Positions 33,667-41,373 of a DNA stretch of 44,918 nucleotides are shown in pieces. The notes beneath the pieces are model-generated. The model did no database searches. It was not told the DNA's origin and worked only from the letters and a program-made list of their open reading frames with translations. How positions within the stretch are numbered: the stretch's first letter is position 1; every line of letters begins with the position of its first letter. The position numbers and the translations under genes are program-made. Origin of the DNA: Deltaproteobacteria bacterium (GTDB taxonomy: Bacteria; Desulfobacterota; Desulfarculia; Desulfarculales; Desulfarculaceae); contig JAHLLK010000048.1 in the NCBI GenBank assembly GCA_020444165.1, positions 1-44,918 on the forward strand, read 5' to 3'.

Positions 33667-33672
33667 TATAAT
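33667..33672 (+). promoter_or_regulatory. Probable -10 element for the aquaglyceroporin gene
   Basis: TATAAT within an isolated AT-rich stretch (33650-33672) in otherwise GC-rich DNA, about 50 bases before the ATG at 33721. No convincing -35 at 17 bases. Confidence 0.45.
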
Positions 33673-33720
33673 AGATGTGGTGCAGTAGCGATCCCTCCAG
33701 GGTCGCGGGAGGAGCCAAGC

Positions 33721-34602
33721 ATGAAACACGCCACCGCCACCTACTTCGGGGAATTCCTGGGGACCTTCATCCTGGTGTTCTTCGGCACCTCCGCCGTGGC
33801 CGTCGCGGTCCTGTTCCACGCCCTGGTGGGCCTGTTCCAGGTGGCCGCGGTGTGGGGCCTGGGGGTGACGCTCGCCATCTACGCCACCCGCCACCTCTCC
33901 TGCGCCCACCTGAACCCGGCCGTGACCCTGGGCATGGTGCTGGCCGGACGCATGAGGCCGCGGCTCCTGTTGCCCTACTGGGCCAGCCAGCTCCTGGGCG
34001 CGGCCGCGGCCGGGGTGGTGGTGCTGGCCGTGTTCGGCGGGGCCATCGCCGGTTACGAGGCGGCCCAGGGCATCGTGCGCGGCGCGCCGGAGTCGGTGCG
34101 GACGGCCATGATCTTTGGGGAGTATTTTCCCAACCCCGGGGTGGGCCTGGCCTGGTTCACCCCCAGCTTGGGCCTGGCCATGGCCGTGGAGGGGCTGGGC
34201 GCCTTCCTCCTGGTGACCATGATCTTTCTGTTGACCGAGGGCTGCAACGTGGGCCGGCCCAGTGAGGGCGCCTCGCCGGTGTTCATCGGCTTCACCGTGG
34301 CGGTCTTGATCTGCGTGTTCGCGCCGTTCACCCAGACCGGCATCAACCCGGCCCGGGACCTGGGCCCCCGGTTGGTGGCCTGGCTGGCCGGCTGGGGCGC
34401 CGTGGCCATCCCCGGCCCCCACGGCGGCTTCTTCTGGGTCTATATCCTGGCGCCGCTTCTGGGCGGGGCGGCGGCCTCGGCCTTCTTCCGCTGGGCCATC
34501 GTGCCGTTCATGGTGCTGAAGGCCCAAGCCCTGAACCTCTGCGCCTGCCAGCAGCCCGCGGAACCCGCCGCGCCGGGCCTGGCGGCCGGGCAGGAAAGCT
34601 GA
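33721..34602 (+). CDS. MIP-family aquaglyceroporin (GlpF-like)
   Basis: 293 residues with six membrane helices and the two pore half-helices: NPA at residues 65-67 (CAHLNPAVTLG) and NPARD at 209-213 (GINPARDLGPRL). The Asp after the second NPAR favours the glycerol-facilitator (GlpF) branch over pure water channels. The C-terminal tail is Cys/Ala/Pro-rich and variable. GGAGGAG is near the ATG. No glycerol kinase or dehydrogenase lies beside it, so glycerol catabolism is not implied by context. Confidence 0.93.
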   Translation: MKHATATYFGEFLGTFILVFFGTSAVAVAVLFHALVGLFQVAAVWGLGVTLAIYATRHLSCAHLNPAVTLGMVLAGRMRPRLLLPYWASQLLGAAAAGVVVLAVFGGAIAGYEAAQGIVRGAPESVRTAMIFGEYFPNPGVGLAWFTPSLGLAMAVEGLGAFLLVTMIFLLTEGCNVGRPSEGASPVFIGFTVAVLICVFAPFTQTGINPARDLGPRLVAWLAGWGAVAIPGPHGGFFWVYILAPLLGGAAASAFFRWAIVPFMVLKAQALNLCACQQPAEPAAPGLAAGQES

Positions 34603-34699
34603 GTCTCCCCCCAGCCGGCCAAGCCGGCAAAGGCCCGGGACCGCCCCCCCGGCCGGGGGCCGGGGCCATTTCAGGCCAGGGACCGGGTGGCCCGGATGA

Positions 34700-34966
34700 C
34701 TACTTGGGGGAGATGTTCAGGTCCAGATTGCCCCTGGCCCGCTCCCCGGTCTGCCAGGAAAGCTCCAGTTTGAATTTCTCCTTGTCCTTCTTCTGGGCCA
34801 CGGCGATCTCCAGGTCCACCACCGGCGGCGGGCAGAGGGTCATGCTCTCCTGCCCCGACTCCAGCACCACCAGCCCCTCCTTGAGGGAGGCGAGCAGGTT
34901 CTCCAGGTGATTCACCGCCTCCGAGAGGGCCATCACGCCCGCGACCTTGATCTTTTTGTCCTTCAT
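34700..34966 (-). CDS. Amphi-Trp domain protein
   Basis: 88 residues. The pattern (LSEAVNHLENLLASLKEGLVVL ... SMTLCPPPVVDLEIAVAQKKDKEKFKLELSWQ) fits the small amphi-Trp domain family, whose hallmark is an ELSW segment near the C-terminus. Function of the family is not known to me. It is the last gene of an operon with a ParA-type ATPase and an Ala/Pro-rich protein, starting 28 bases after the latter. Confidence 0.8.
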   Translation of the reverse strand: MKDKKIKVAGVMALSEAVNHLENLLASLKEGLVVLESGQESMTLCPPPVVDLEIAVAQKKDKEKFKLELSWQTGERARGNLDLNISPK

Positions 34967-34994
34967 CAGCGCTACATCCTTGGCAAGCGTTTAT

Positions 34995-35840
34995 TCAATC
35001 AGCGAGGGAAATGGTGAGGCGCAGCGAGGCCCGCTCGCCCGTGAGGAGCCACAACGAGCCGCCCCGGGCCGCGGCCTCCCGCCCCAGGGCGGACAGCGGG
35101 TCCCGCCCCTGGGCGCGGGGGACGTGCTTGGCCGCCAGGCCCTTTTGGGGCCCCGTGACCCAGAGGCGGACCCGGCCGCCGGCCAGGGCCTCCAGGCGGA
35201 AGACCAGGTCCCCGGCCCCCACTTTCGAGGTCCAGGCCTCCCAGCGCAGCGCCTCCGCGGCCCGGGCCAGGAAGCGGGCCGTGCCGCGGCCCAGGTCCGG
35301 GCCGTCCGCCGCCACCTCCCAGGCCGGCCCCGGCGAGCCGGAAAGATCGCCGGAGGCCTCGGCCAGGCAGCGCGCCACCTCGGCCCAGGCCAGGCCGGGC
35401 GCCGCGGGCGCCGGCGGGGCGAGCGCGGTCAACGGGGCGGGCTCCGGCGCGGGAAGCTCCTCGGCCAGCTCGCCCACCACCTCGCCGAAGGTGGCGAGCA
35501 CCACCCCGGCCGGGGGGGCCGCCGGTTCCGCCGGGGGGCCGGGCTCGTCGGCCAGGTCCTCCACCGCCTCGCCAAAGCCGGCGAACTCCGCGGGCACGGG
35601 CGGCGCGGGCGGCACCGCCGCGGCAGGTGGCTCCGGGGGAACGCAGGGCTCCCCGGCCGGGGCCTCCGGCGCGGCCGGGGCCTCCTGATACTGGTCCAGA
35701 AGCCGGGCCAGCGGCCCGGACAAGGGACCCGCGGCCGGGCCCTCCTCCCCAGACGACGCGACAGGAGGGGCGGGGGCTCTGGCGGCGGGCGGCAGGCCGG
35801 CCAGGGGGTCGGCGCCCAGACGGTTCTTCTTGTCGTTCAT
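34995..35840 (-). CDS. Ala/Pro-rich protein partnered with ParA; function unknown
   Basis: 281 residues. The N-terminal half is low-complexity Ala/Pro/Glu with repeated motifs of the type FGEAVEDLADE and FGEVVGELAEE, short acidic helices that could bind a partner several times. The C-terminal 110 residues look folded (LAWAEVARCLAEASGDL ... GGRVRLWVTGPQKGLAAKH) and resemble no family I recognise. Its start overlaps the stop of the ParA gene (ATGA), strongly suggesting a partner or cargo adaptor for that ATPase. Confidence 0.75.
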   Translation of the reverse strand: MNDKKNRLGADPLAGLPPAARAPAPPVASSGEEGPAAGPLSGPLARLLDQYQEAPAAPEAPAGEPCVPPEPPAAAVPPAPPVPAEFAGFGEAVEDLADEPGPPAEPAAPPAGVVLATFGEVVGELAEELPAPEPAPLTALAPPAPAAPGLAWAEVARCLAEASGDLSGSPGPAWEVAADGPDLGRGTARFLARAAEALRWEAWTSKVGAGDLVFRLEALAGGRVRLWVTGPQKGLAAKHVPRAQGRDPLSALGREAAARGGSLWLLTGERASLRLTISLAD

Positions 35841-36601
35841 GCCTTGCCCCTTTGCAGGAATTCCCGGCCCAGCGCGCGGTAATCCTGGGCCCCGCGGCTG
35901 GCGGGGCGGTAGGCGAAGATGTCCTGGCCGTGGCTGGGGGCTTCGGCCAGGGAGACGTTTTCCCGGATGCGGGTGCGAAAGAGCAAGGCGCCGAAATGCT
36001 CGGCCACCCGCTCCAGCACCTCGCGGCTGAGGCGTTTCCGCCCGTCAAACCGGGTGGCCACGATACCGCCCAGGGTCAGGCCCGGGTTCAAGCGGCCCCG
36101 CACCGCGGCCACGGTTTCCCAGAGGCGGCCCAGGCTCTGCAAGGCCAGGAACTCGGCTTGCAACGGGATCAGCACCTCCCCGGCCGCGGCCAGGGAATTG
36201 AGGGACAGGAGCCCCAGGTTGGGCGGGCAGTCCAGGAACACGAAGTCGTAGTCCGAGGCCTGTTGCAACACCCCGCGCAACAGGTACTCCCGGCCCGGCA
36301 CGGCCGCGAACTCGCCCTCGGCCGCGGCCAGGTCCAGGGAGGCGGGCACCAGGTCCAGCCCCGGCCGCACCTCCCGCCGCGCCGCGGCCAGGCTGCCCCG
36401 GCCGGCCAACAGGCCGTACACGCTCAGAGGCGCCTCGGCCGCGGCCTGGCCCAGGGAGCAGGTGAGCTGGGCCTGGGGGTCCAGGTCCACCAACAGCACC
36501 CGGGATTGGGGCCGGGCCAGGGCCACCGCCGCCCCCAGGTTGGCCACCAGGGTGGTCTTGCCCACCCCGCCCTTCTGATTGAGCACGGAAATAATACGCA
36601 T
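35837..36601 (-). CDS. parA: ParA/Soj-family ATPase
   Basis: 254 residues. The deviant Walker A NQKGGVGKTT at residues 8-17 has the signature lysine of the ParA/MinD group; VLLVDLDPQAQLT (Walker A') and FVFLDCPPNLG (Walker B) are also present. The start is the ATG at 36601; GTG at 36604 is equally close to the weak Shine-Dalgarno. No ParB gene or parS-like site is seen, and the partner gene encodes an Ala/Pro-rich protein, so this is more likely an orphan ParA that positions a protein complex than a chromosome or plasmid partition ATPase. Confidence 0.9.
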   Translation of the reverse strand: MRIISVLNQKGGVGKTTLVANLGAAVALARPQSRVLLVDLDPQAQLTCSLGQAAAEAPLSVYGLLAGRGSLAAARREVRPGLDLVPASLDLAAAEGEFAAVPGREYLLRGVLQQASDYDFVFLDCPPNLGLLSLNSLAAAGEVLIPLQAEFLALQSLGRLWETVAAVRGRLNPGLTLGGIVATRFDGRKRLSREVLERVAEHFGALLFRTRIRENVSLAEAPSHGQDIFAYRPASRGAQDYRALGREFLQRGKA

Positions 36602-36742
36602 CACGCACCGCTGCCTTGGCGGGAGGCCCGGGGGCGGAAAGCACCCGCAGCGGCCTCCCCATCTGGACGAGCCTAAGCGGCGTCCTTTACAGGCAAGGCG
36701 CGAAACCATGAGGATTTGGTGACGATTGCGGCTCGGCCGGGG

Positions 36743-37420
36743 TCAGGAGATGCACCCGCTGTAGAAGAACCAGCCCAGGCCCAGGGTGTACAGCAGGTTG
36801 CCCCACAGCCCGTGCTCCACCCCCACGGCCACCAGGGAGCCGGAGCGCAGGTAGCGCCAGCCGAACAGGATGCCCCCCAGGCCGGCCACCACCGGGGCCA
36901 CCCAGTTGCCGTAGAACACGTGGGCCAGGCCGAAGCTGACCCCGCTGGCCAGGATCATCACCCGGGGATCGGGGAAAAGGGACCGGTAACGCTGGAAGAA
37001 GAAGCCGCGGAACACCACCTCCTGGGGATAGGCCCCCAAGAGCGGATAGACCACCAGCAAGATGAGCCAGGCCTCGGGCCGGTGGGCGGGCCACAAGAGG
37101 AACTTGTCCTGCACGAAAAGGTAGGTGAGGATGGCCAGGGGCAGCACGGCCGGGGCCAGGGCCCACAGCATCTCCCGCAGGTGGCGGCTCAGCCCCCGGA
37201 TGCGCCACAGGGCCTCCCGGTCGAAATCGCGCTCCCGCCACAGATAGACCGCGCAGACCACGGAAGCGGCCATCACCAGGGGCATCACCCGGTGGGCCAA
37301 CTCGTGCCGGAAAAAATACAGGGCCAAGGGGGCCGCGAAGAAGAGCCCCAAGCACTCGGCCCACAACCAACCCCGGCCGGCTTCGCTTACGGTCGCGGTT
37401 GCGGTAGCCGTTGCCGTCAT
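36743..37420 (-). CDS. CPBP-family intramembrane protease (variant active site)
   Basis: 225 residues with about seven membrane helices. The three CPBP/Rce1 motifs can be placed: QEVVFRG at 133-139 (usual EExxxR, the first Glu here Gln133), FGLAH at 163-167 (FxxxH), and H203-G-L-W-G-N208. The ATG at 37420 follows an AAGGCG; an ATG at 37491 would add 24 residues. Members cleave near membranes or give bacteriocin self-protection. The Glu134 and both His remain, so activity is possible. The N-terminus has a TATATAT Thr/Ala run encoded by a hexanucleotide-like repeat. Confidence 0.8.
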   Translation of the reverse strand: MTATATATATVSEAGRGWLWAECLGLFFAAPLALYFFRHELAHRVMPLVMAASVVCAVYLWRERDFDREALWRIRGLSRHLREMLWALAPAVLPLAILTYLFVQDKFLLWPAHRPEAWLILLVVYPLLGAYPQEVVFRGFFFQRYRSLFPDPRVMILASGVSFGLAHVFYGNWVAPVVAGLGGILFGWRYLRSGSLVAVGVEHGLWGNLLYTLGLGWFFYSGCIS

Positions 37421-37655
37421 TTCGTAACGCCTTGTTAACTGTTTTGTAACCTTGCCTAGTTTACCAAAGGCCCCGGCCCCGCTCTGTGACATTTGCGGTC
37501 GGGAAACGCGGCCGGGGGCCGGCGGCCGGCCCGGAAACGGGAAACCACGCGGCGGAAGGCGCCGGAAGGCTTTCCCTCCTCCGGGAATATGGTAAAAATG
37601 CGGAGGCCCCGCGGCCGCCCCTGGCAACCAGGTCCCGCAAACGGAGAAACGGCCC

Positions 37656-38237
37656 ATGGCTGAAGAAACGGAAAAAAGCGCGGTGTTGTTCCACCTGGCC
37701 CCCCGGCGGGGTTGGGGTTGGTTCTATGTCATCTACGGACTCTTGACCATGGGCCTCGGGGTTTTCTTCCCCTTCGTGGCCAAGTCGCTCTGGGCCGGCC
37801 TCACCTTCATCTCCGCGCCCTGCATATTGCTGGGCTTTTTGGCCACGCTCACCGGTTGGAGCACCCTGCGCTCCCGGCTCACCCTCACCAATGAGGGCCT
37901 GGACCTCACGGTGCCCTCCTGGCGGGGCTTCCCCTGCCCGCCGGGCCGCACCTGGCGGCTGGCCTGGTCCCAGCTCCGGGCCATCACCCAGGTCCGGGTG
38001 CAGTACCGCACCTTCGTCATGATCGGCCCGGTGCCGGCCTTCCCCAGCCTGCCGGTGATGTTGCACGTGATCGACACCGACCAGGGCCGCATCGTCCTGT
38101 CCGGCGGCATCCTGAAGCACCTGCCCCACGCCGTGGCCCTCATGGCCAAGGAAGCGGGTTTGGAGATCCAGCAGGGGGAACAGCGGCGGGGAAGCCTCTT
38201 GAAGGCCCTGTTTACGGGCAAGTTGCCCCTGGATTAG
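37656..38237 (+). CDS. Membrane protein with two helices and a cytosolic PH-like region; unknown
   Basis: 193 residues. Two adjacent membrane helices at about 22-66 (FYVIYGLLTMGLGVFFPFVA and LTFISAPCILLGFLATLTGW) are followed by a beta-rich domain (LTLTNEGLDLTVPSW ... MLHVIDTDQGRIVLSGGIL) of the kind found in bacterial PH-like membrane proteins. There is no catalytic motif. GGAG lies about ten bases before the ATG. It is divergent from the CPBP protease gene. Confidence 0.7.
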   Translation: MAEETEKSAVLFHLAPRRGWGWFYVIYGLLTMGLGVFFPFVAKSLWAGLTFISAPCILLGFLATLTGWSTLRSRLTLTNEGLDLTVPSWRGFPCPPGRTWRLAWSQLRAITQVRVQYRTFVMIGPVPAFPSLPVMLHVIDTDQGRIVLSGGILKHLPHAVALMAKEAGLEIQQGEQRRGSLLKALFTGKLPLD

Positions 38238-38281
38238 CTTGGACCTTTTAGGCAGACCGGGAGGCCGGCCGCGCCAGCTGC

Positions 38282-38367
38282 CCGCCGGCTGCGTTGCGGG
38301 CTTCGCGCCAACCTCGACGTAGCTTTGGCTACGCCTCCGGTTGTCGCTGGCCCGTAGCCTTGCCGGC
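38282..38367. repeat. 86-bp dispersed structured element, copy B
   Basis: Partner of 6633-6718. In the central stem GACGTAGC / GCTACGCC, the C-G pair of copy A is replaced by T-A, a compensatory change; one A-C mismatch is also present. It lies downstream of the convergent membrane-protein and glycosyltransferase genes. Confidence 0.8.
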
Positions 38368-38448
38368 TGCCACCTGGCTGGGCCGGCTCGGGGGGCGAAA
38401 CGTGACCGGCAACGCACGGGGCAGGACGCCCCGTGCAATGCTCTCGTT

Positions 38449-41187
38449 TCAGGAATCTATCTGGATGAGCGCCAGGCCGTCCTGGCAGAGGCTCTGCCCG
38501 GCCACGGGGCGGTTGAGCACGATCAACAGCTTGGCCGCCCGCACCGGACGGGTGAAGTACCACTTGGTCTTGTGGGGCGTGAACTCCAGGAGCTGGTGAT
38601 CGCTCCAGTAGGAGTTGTGCAGGAGATGGGCGCGGTCCTCGCGCCACTTGCCGTCCGCGCCCGCCAGGAACACCCGCACCGCGCCCAGATCCGCCGGCAA
38701 CAGCCGCCGGTCCAGCACGAACCCGTCCACCGCCTGCCCCGGCTGCAACCTCGCCGCCAGGCCATAGTATGACTCCCGCTCCGTGGCCGGGATGCCGGGG
38801 AGGTCCGGGGGCAGGGGGCCGGCGGCGCAGTCGGTCTGGCCCAGGATGCGGTGCGGCCGGGACAGCTTGGCCACGGCCTGGGTGCGGATGATCCGGAAAT
38901 CGCCCAGGGCCTGGCCCTCAAAGGCGATGGCCCGGCGCTCCAGATGCGCCACGATGCCCGGCTCGTCCTCGGGGTAGACCACGAAGACGTGCGGCGCGGC
39001 GAAATCCAGGGTGCGGGCGGCAAAATCCCAGCGCCGGTAGGCGTTGGCGTAGAGTTGCAGGTCGGTGTACAGGGGGATCATTTTGCCCGGCAGACCACCG
39101 GCTTTTTGCAGCCCGGCGTTGACCCAGGGATAGGTGAGCACCGTGGCGCCCTCCTGCCGCGCCAAGACCTCCCGCAGGCGGGCCAGGTCCCGGTCCGGGC
39201 GGGGCTCCCCTTCCTTGTAGATCACCACCTCCCCCACGGTCCAGGCGTGGCCGGGAGCCTCGCGCAAGGGGCCCAGGCGCAAATGGGTGATCATCTCCCC
39301 GTCCAGATACACGTCCACCTGGCCGCTGCCGAACAGCCGCGGCCGGCCCCGGAAGCGCAGGAACGACTCCACGATGTGCTCGGCCCGGCGGGCAATGCGC
39401 CAGGTGCGGCCGTCCGACGACACCTCCACCAAAAGGCTGCGGGGGAAGTCTCCCAGGCTATTGCCCGGGTAGAGGGTGAGCTTGGACACCGGCTGGGGCC
39501 GGCTGAGGCGGATCACCAGACGATCCCGGGCGCTCTGGGCCCGCGCCGTGCGCCACTTGGTGGAGATGTTGCCGTCCGTGAGCTGGGGCGCGTTCCGGCC
39601 TTCCGGCCCGGCGGAGAGGGAGGCCACCTCCTCGGTGATGTCCAGGTGCGCGGTGGGTGCGGCCGAAAAACCGTGGAACACCGTGAACTTGCCCACCTGG
39701 GACCGCTGGTGGGAGTCATAGAGCATGCCCAGGTGGGAGGCCAGGTGGTCCGCGTGGGGCACGCCCACGGCGTCGTTGGTGATGATGGCCGCAGCCCGCG
39801 CGGTGTCCACGGAACGGAGGTAGCGGACATTGCGGAAGCCGCCGAAATCGGCGCAGATGATCCGGCCCCCGGACTCGAAGGTGAGCGTGTGGGCCACAGT
39901 GTAATGGGCATAGGCGTGCCGCAGGCCCTGCTCCTCCAAAAAGCTGATGAGCCGGGTCAGGTCCCGGTCGTGCGGGTTGGTGAAGTTTTCGCGCACGTAG
40001 GCGAAGTTGAACGGCACCAGCATCACCAGGAGGAGCGGCACCAATACGGCGTGCCAGGCGCGGTGCCGATCGCCCAGGCGGTGGAAGCCCCCGGCCAAAA
40101 GGATGGGCAGGGAGGAATACAGGGGCAGGCCGTAGCGGGTGAGCACCAGGCTGCCCTTTTCGCTGAACACGTAGCTGAGGGCCGCGGCGGCGAAGCTGAG
40201 CACCAGGAGGTCCCATACCCCCGGGGCGCGGCGCCGGGTGAACACCGCCCGCAGGAAATCCCGGCCGTCCCGCACCAGCCACCCGAGCGCGAGCCCGGCC
40301 AGCACCACCCCCATGACCACGGTGAGGGGGCCGTGCCAGTCGGACTGGATGTATTCGTGGGTGCGGCCCAGCAGGGTGCAGAGCATCTCGAACAGGTTGC
40401 GGAAATGCCCCGGCAAATCAGCCAGGCCCGCCCCGCCCTTGGCCCGGGTGAAGCTCTGGAAATCGTGCCCGAGGTTCCAAATCCACAGGGGCAGGCTGCC
40501 CACCACCAGGGCCGCCAGGCCCCAGAGGAGGTCCCGCCGGAAAAAAGCCCCGCGATCCTTCAAGAACAGCACCAGGAGGCAGGTGGCGAGGTAGGGGACG
40601 ATCATCAGGAAGGTCCACAGGCCCAGCCCGGCCACCAGCCCCCAGGCCACGTACAACCGCCGCCGCCGGGCGGGGTCTTCGGTGACCAGAAGGCGGGAGG
40701 TGAGATACAACAGGACCGTGCCCAGGGCCAGGGTGTGGGTGTAGCCGCCGATGGTGGAGAGGCTGTACTCCGACAGGGCCAGGGGCGGGATAACCAGGAA
40801 GATGGCCAGATACCAGGGGAAGCGGCGGCCGGTGGCCTCTTGGGCCAGCTTCCAGGCAAAAACCGCGTAGATGCCGAAGAAGACCAGCACCGAAACCCGG
40901 AGCATCAGGGTGGAGGGGCCGAACACCTTGAACAGGGCCGCCGCGGCCAGGGCGTCCAGGGAGCCCAAATAGGGGTGGGCCCAATACACCAGGGGAAAAT
41001 GGCCCTCCAGCATGTCCAGGGCCATGAGCCCCGGAATGGATTCATCGTAATAGACGTAGTGGTAGGAGGGCAGAAACAGGAAAAAAAGGCGCGAGGCGAT
41101 GACCGCCAGGACGAACAAAACCAGGATGACAATACGCGTTTTACTGTTCTTAGTTCCGGAGGATGGCGCGGAGGGAATAGGAGTCAT
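38449..41187 (-). CDS. GT-C glycosyltransferase (ArnT/PMT-like) with discoidin-like domain
   Basis: 912 residues. About ten membrane helices fill residues 20-420, with an Asp/Glu pair in the first exoplasmic loop (YYDESIPG) as in GT-C enzymes that use lipid-phosphate sugars. The C-terminal half is extracytoplasmic: about 520-640 resembles an F5/8 type C (discoidin) carbohydrate-binding fold (APQLTDGNISTKWRT ... VEVSSDGRTWRIARR), and the final part (about 790-912) has a second beta-rich region. The enzyme probably glycosylates a lipid or surface polymer at the periplasmic face. Monocistronic. No close partner gene reveals the acceptor. Confidence 0.82.
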   Translation of the reverse strand: MTPIPSAPSSGTKNSKTRIVILVLFVLAVIASRLFFLFLPSYHYVYYDESIPGLMALDMLEGHFPLVYWAHPYLGSLDALAAAALFKVFGPSTLMLRVSVLVFFGIYAVFAWKLAQEATGRRFPWYLAIFLVIPPLALSEYSLSTIGGYTHTLALGTVLLYLTSRLLVTEDPARRRRLYVAWGLVAGLGLWTFLMIVPYLATCLLVLFLKDRGAFFRRDLLWGLAALVVGSLPLWIWNLGHDFQSFTRAKGGAGLADLPGHFRNLFEMLCTLLGRTHEYIQSDWHGPLTVVMGVVLAGLALGWLVRDGRDFLRAVFTRRRAPGVWDLLVLSFAAAALSYVFSEKGSLVLTRYGLPLYSSLPILLAGGFHRLGDRHRAWHAVLVPLLLVMLVPFNFAYVRENFTNPHDRDLTRLISFLEEQGLRHAYAHYTVAHTLTFESGGRIICADFGGFRNVRYLRSVDTARAAAIITNDAVGVPHADHLASHLGMLYDSHQRSQVGKFTVFHGFSAAPTAHLDITEEVASLSAGPEGRNAPQLTDGNISTKWRTARAQSARDRLVIRLSRPQPVSKLTLYPGNSLGDFPRSLLVEVSSDGRTWRIARRAEHIVESFLRFRGRPRLFGSGQVDVYLDGEMITHLRLGPLREAPGHAWTVGEVVIYKEGEPRPDRDLARLREVLARQEGATVLTYPWVNAGLQKAGGLPGKMIPLYTDLQLYANAYRRWDFAARTLDFAAPHVFVVYPEDEPGIVAHLERRAIAFEGQALGDFRIIRTQAVAKLSRPHRILGQTDCAAGPLPPDLPGIPATERESYYGLAARLQPGQAVDGFVLDRRLLPADLGAVRVFLAGADGKWREDRAHLLHNSYWSDHQLLEFTPHKTKWYFTRPVRAAKLLIVLNRPVAGQSLCQDGLALIQIDS

Positions 41188-41373
41188 CTAGCCGTTATTT
41201 TGGGCATTCCCCTAGGGCAGCGATGGCTTGCGGGCAGGTCCGCGGGGAATATTACGGCCTGGTTGGCTGTTGGAATAATGTTACCAGAGTGACCAAAATG
41301 ATTCCAGAGAAACCGTGCGGCGGGGAGAAAGCGGCCGGGCCCGGCGCAGATCCGCGGGCCCGCCCGCCAGCGG

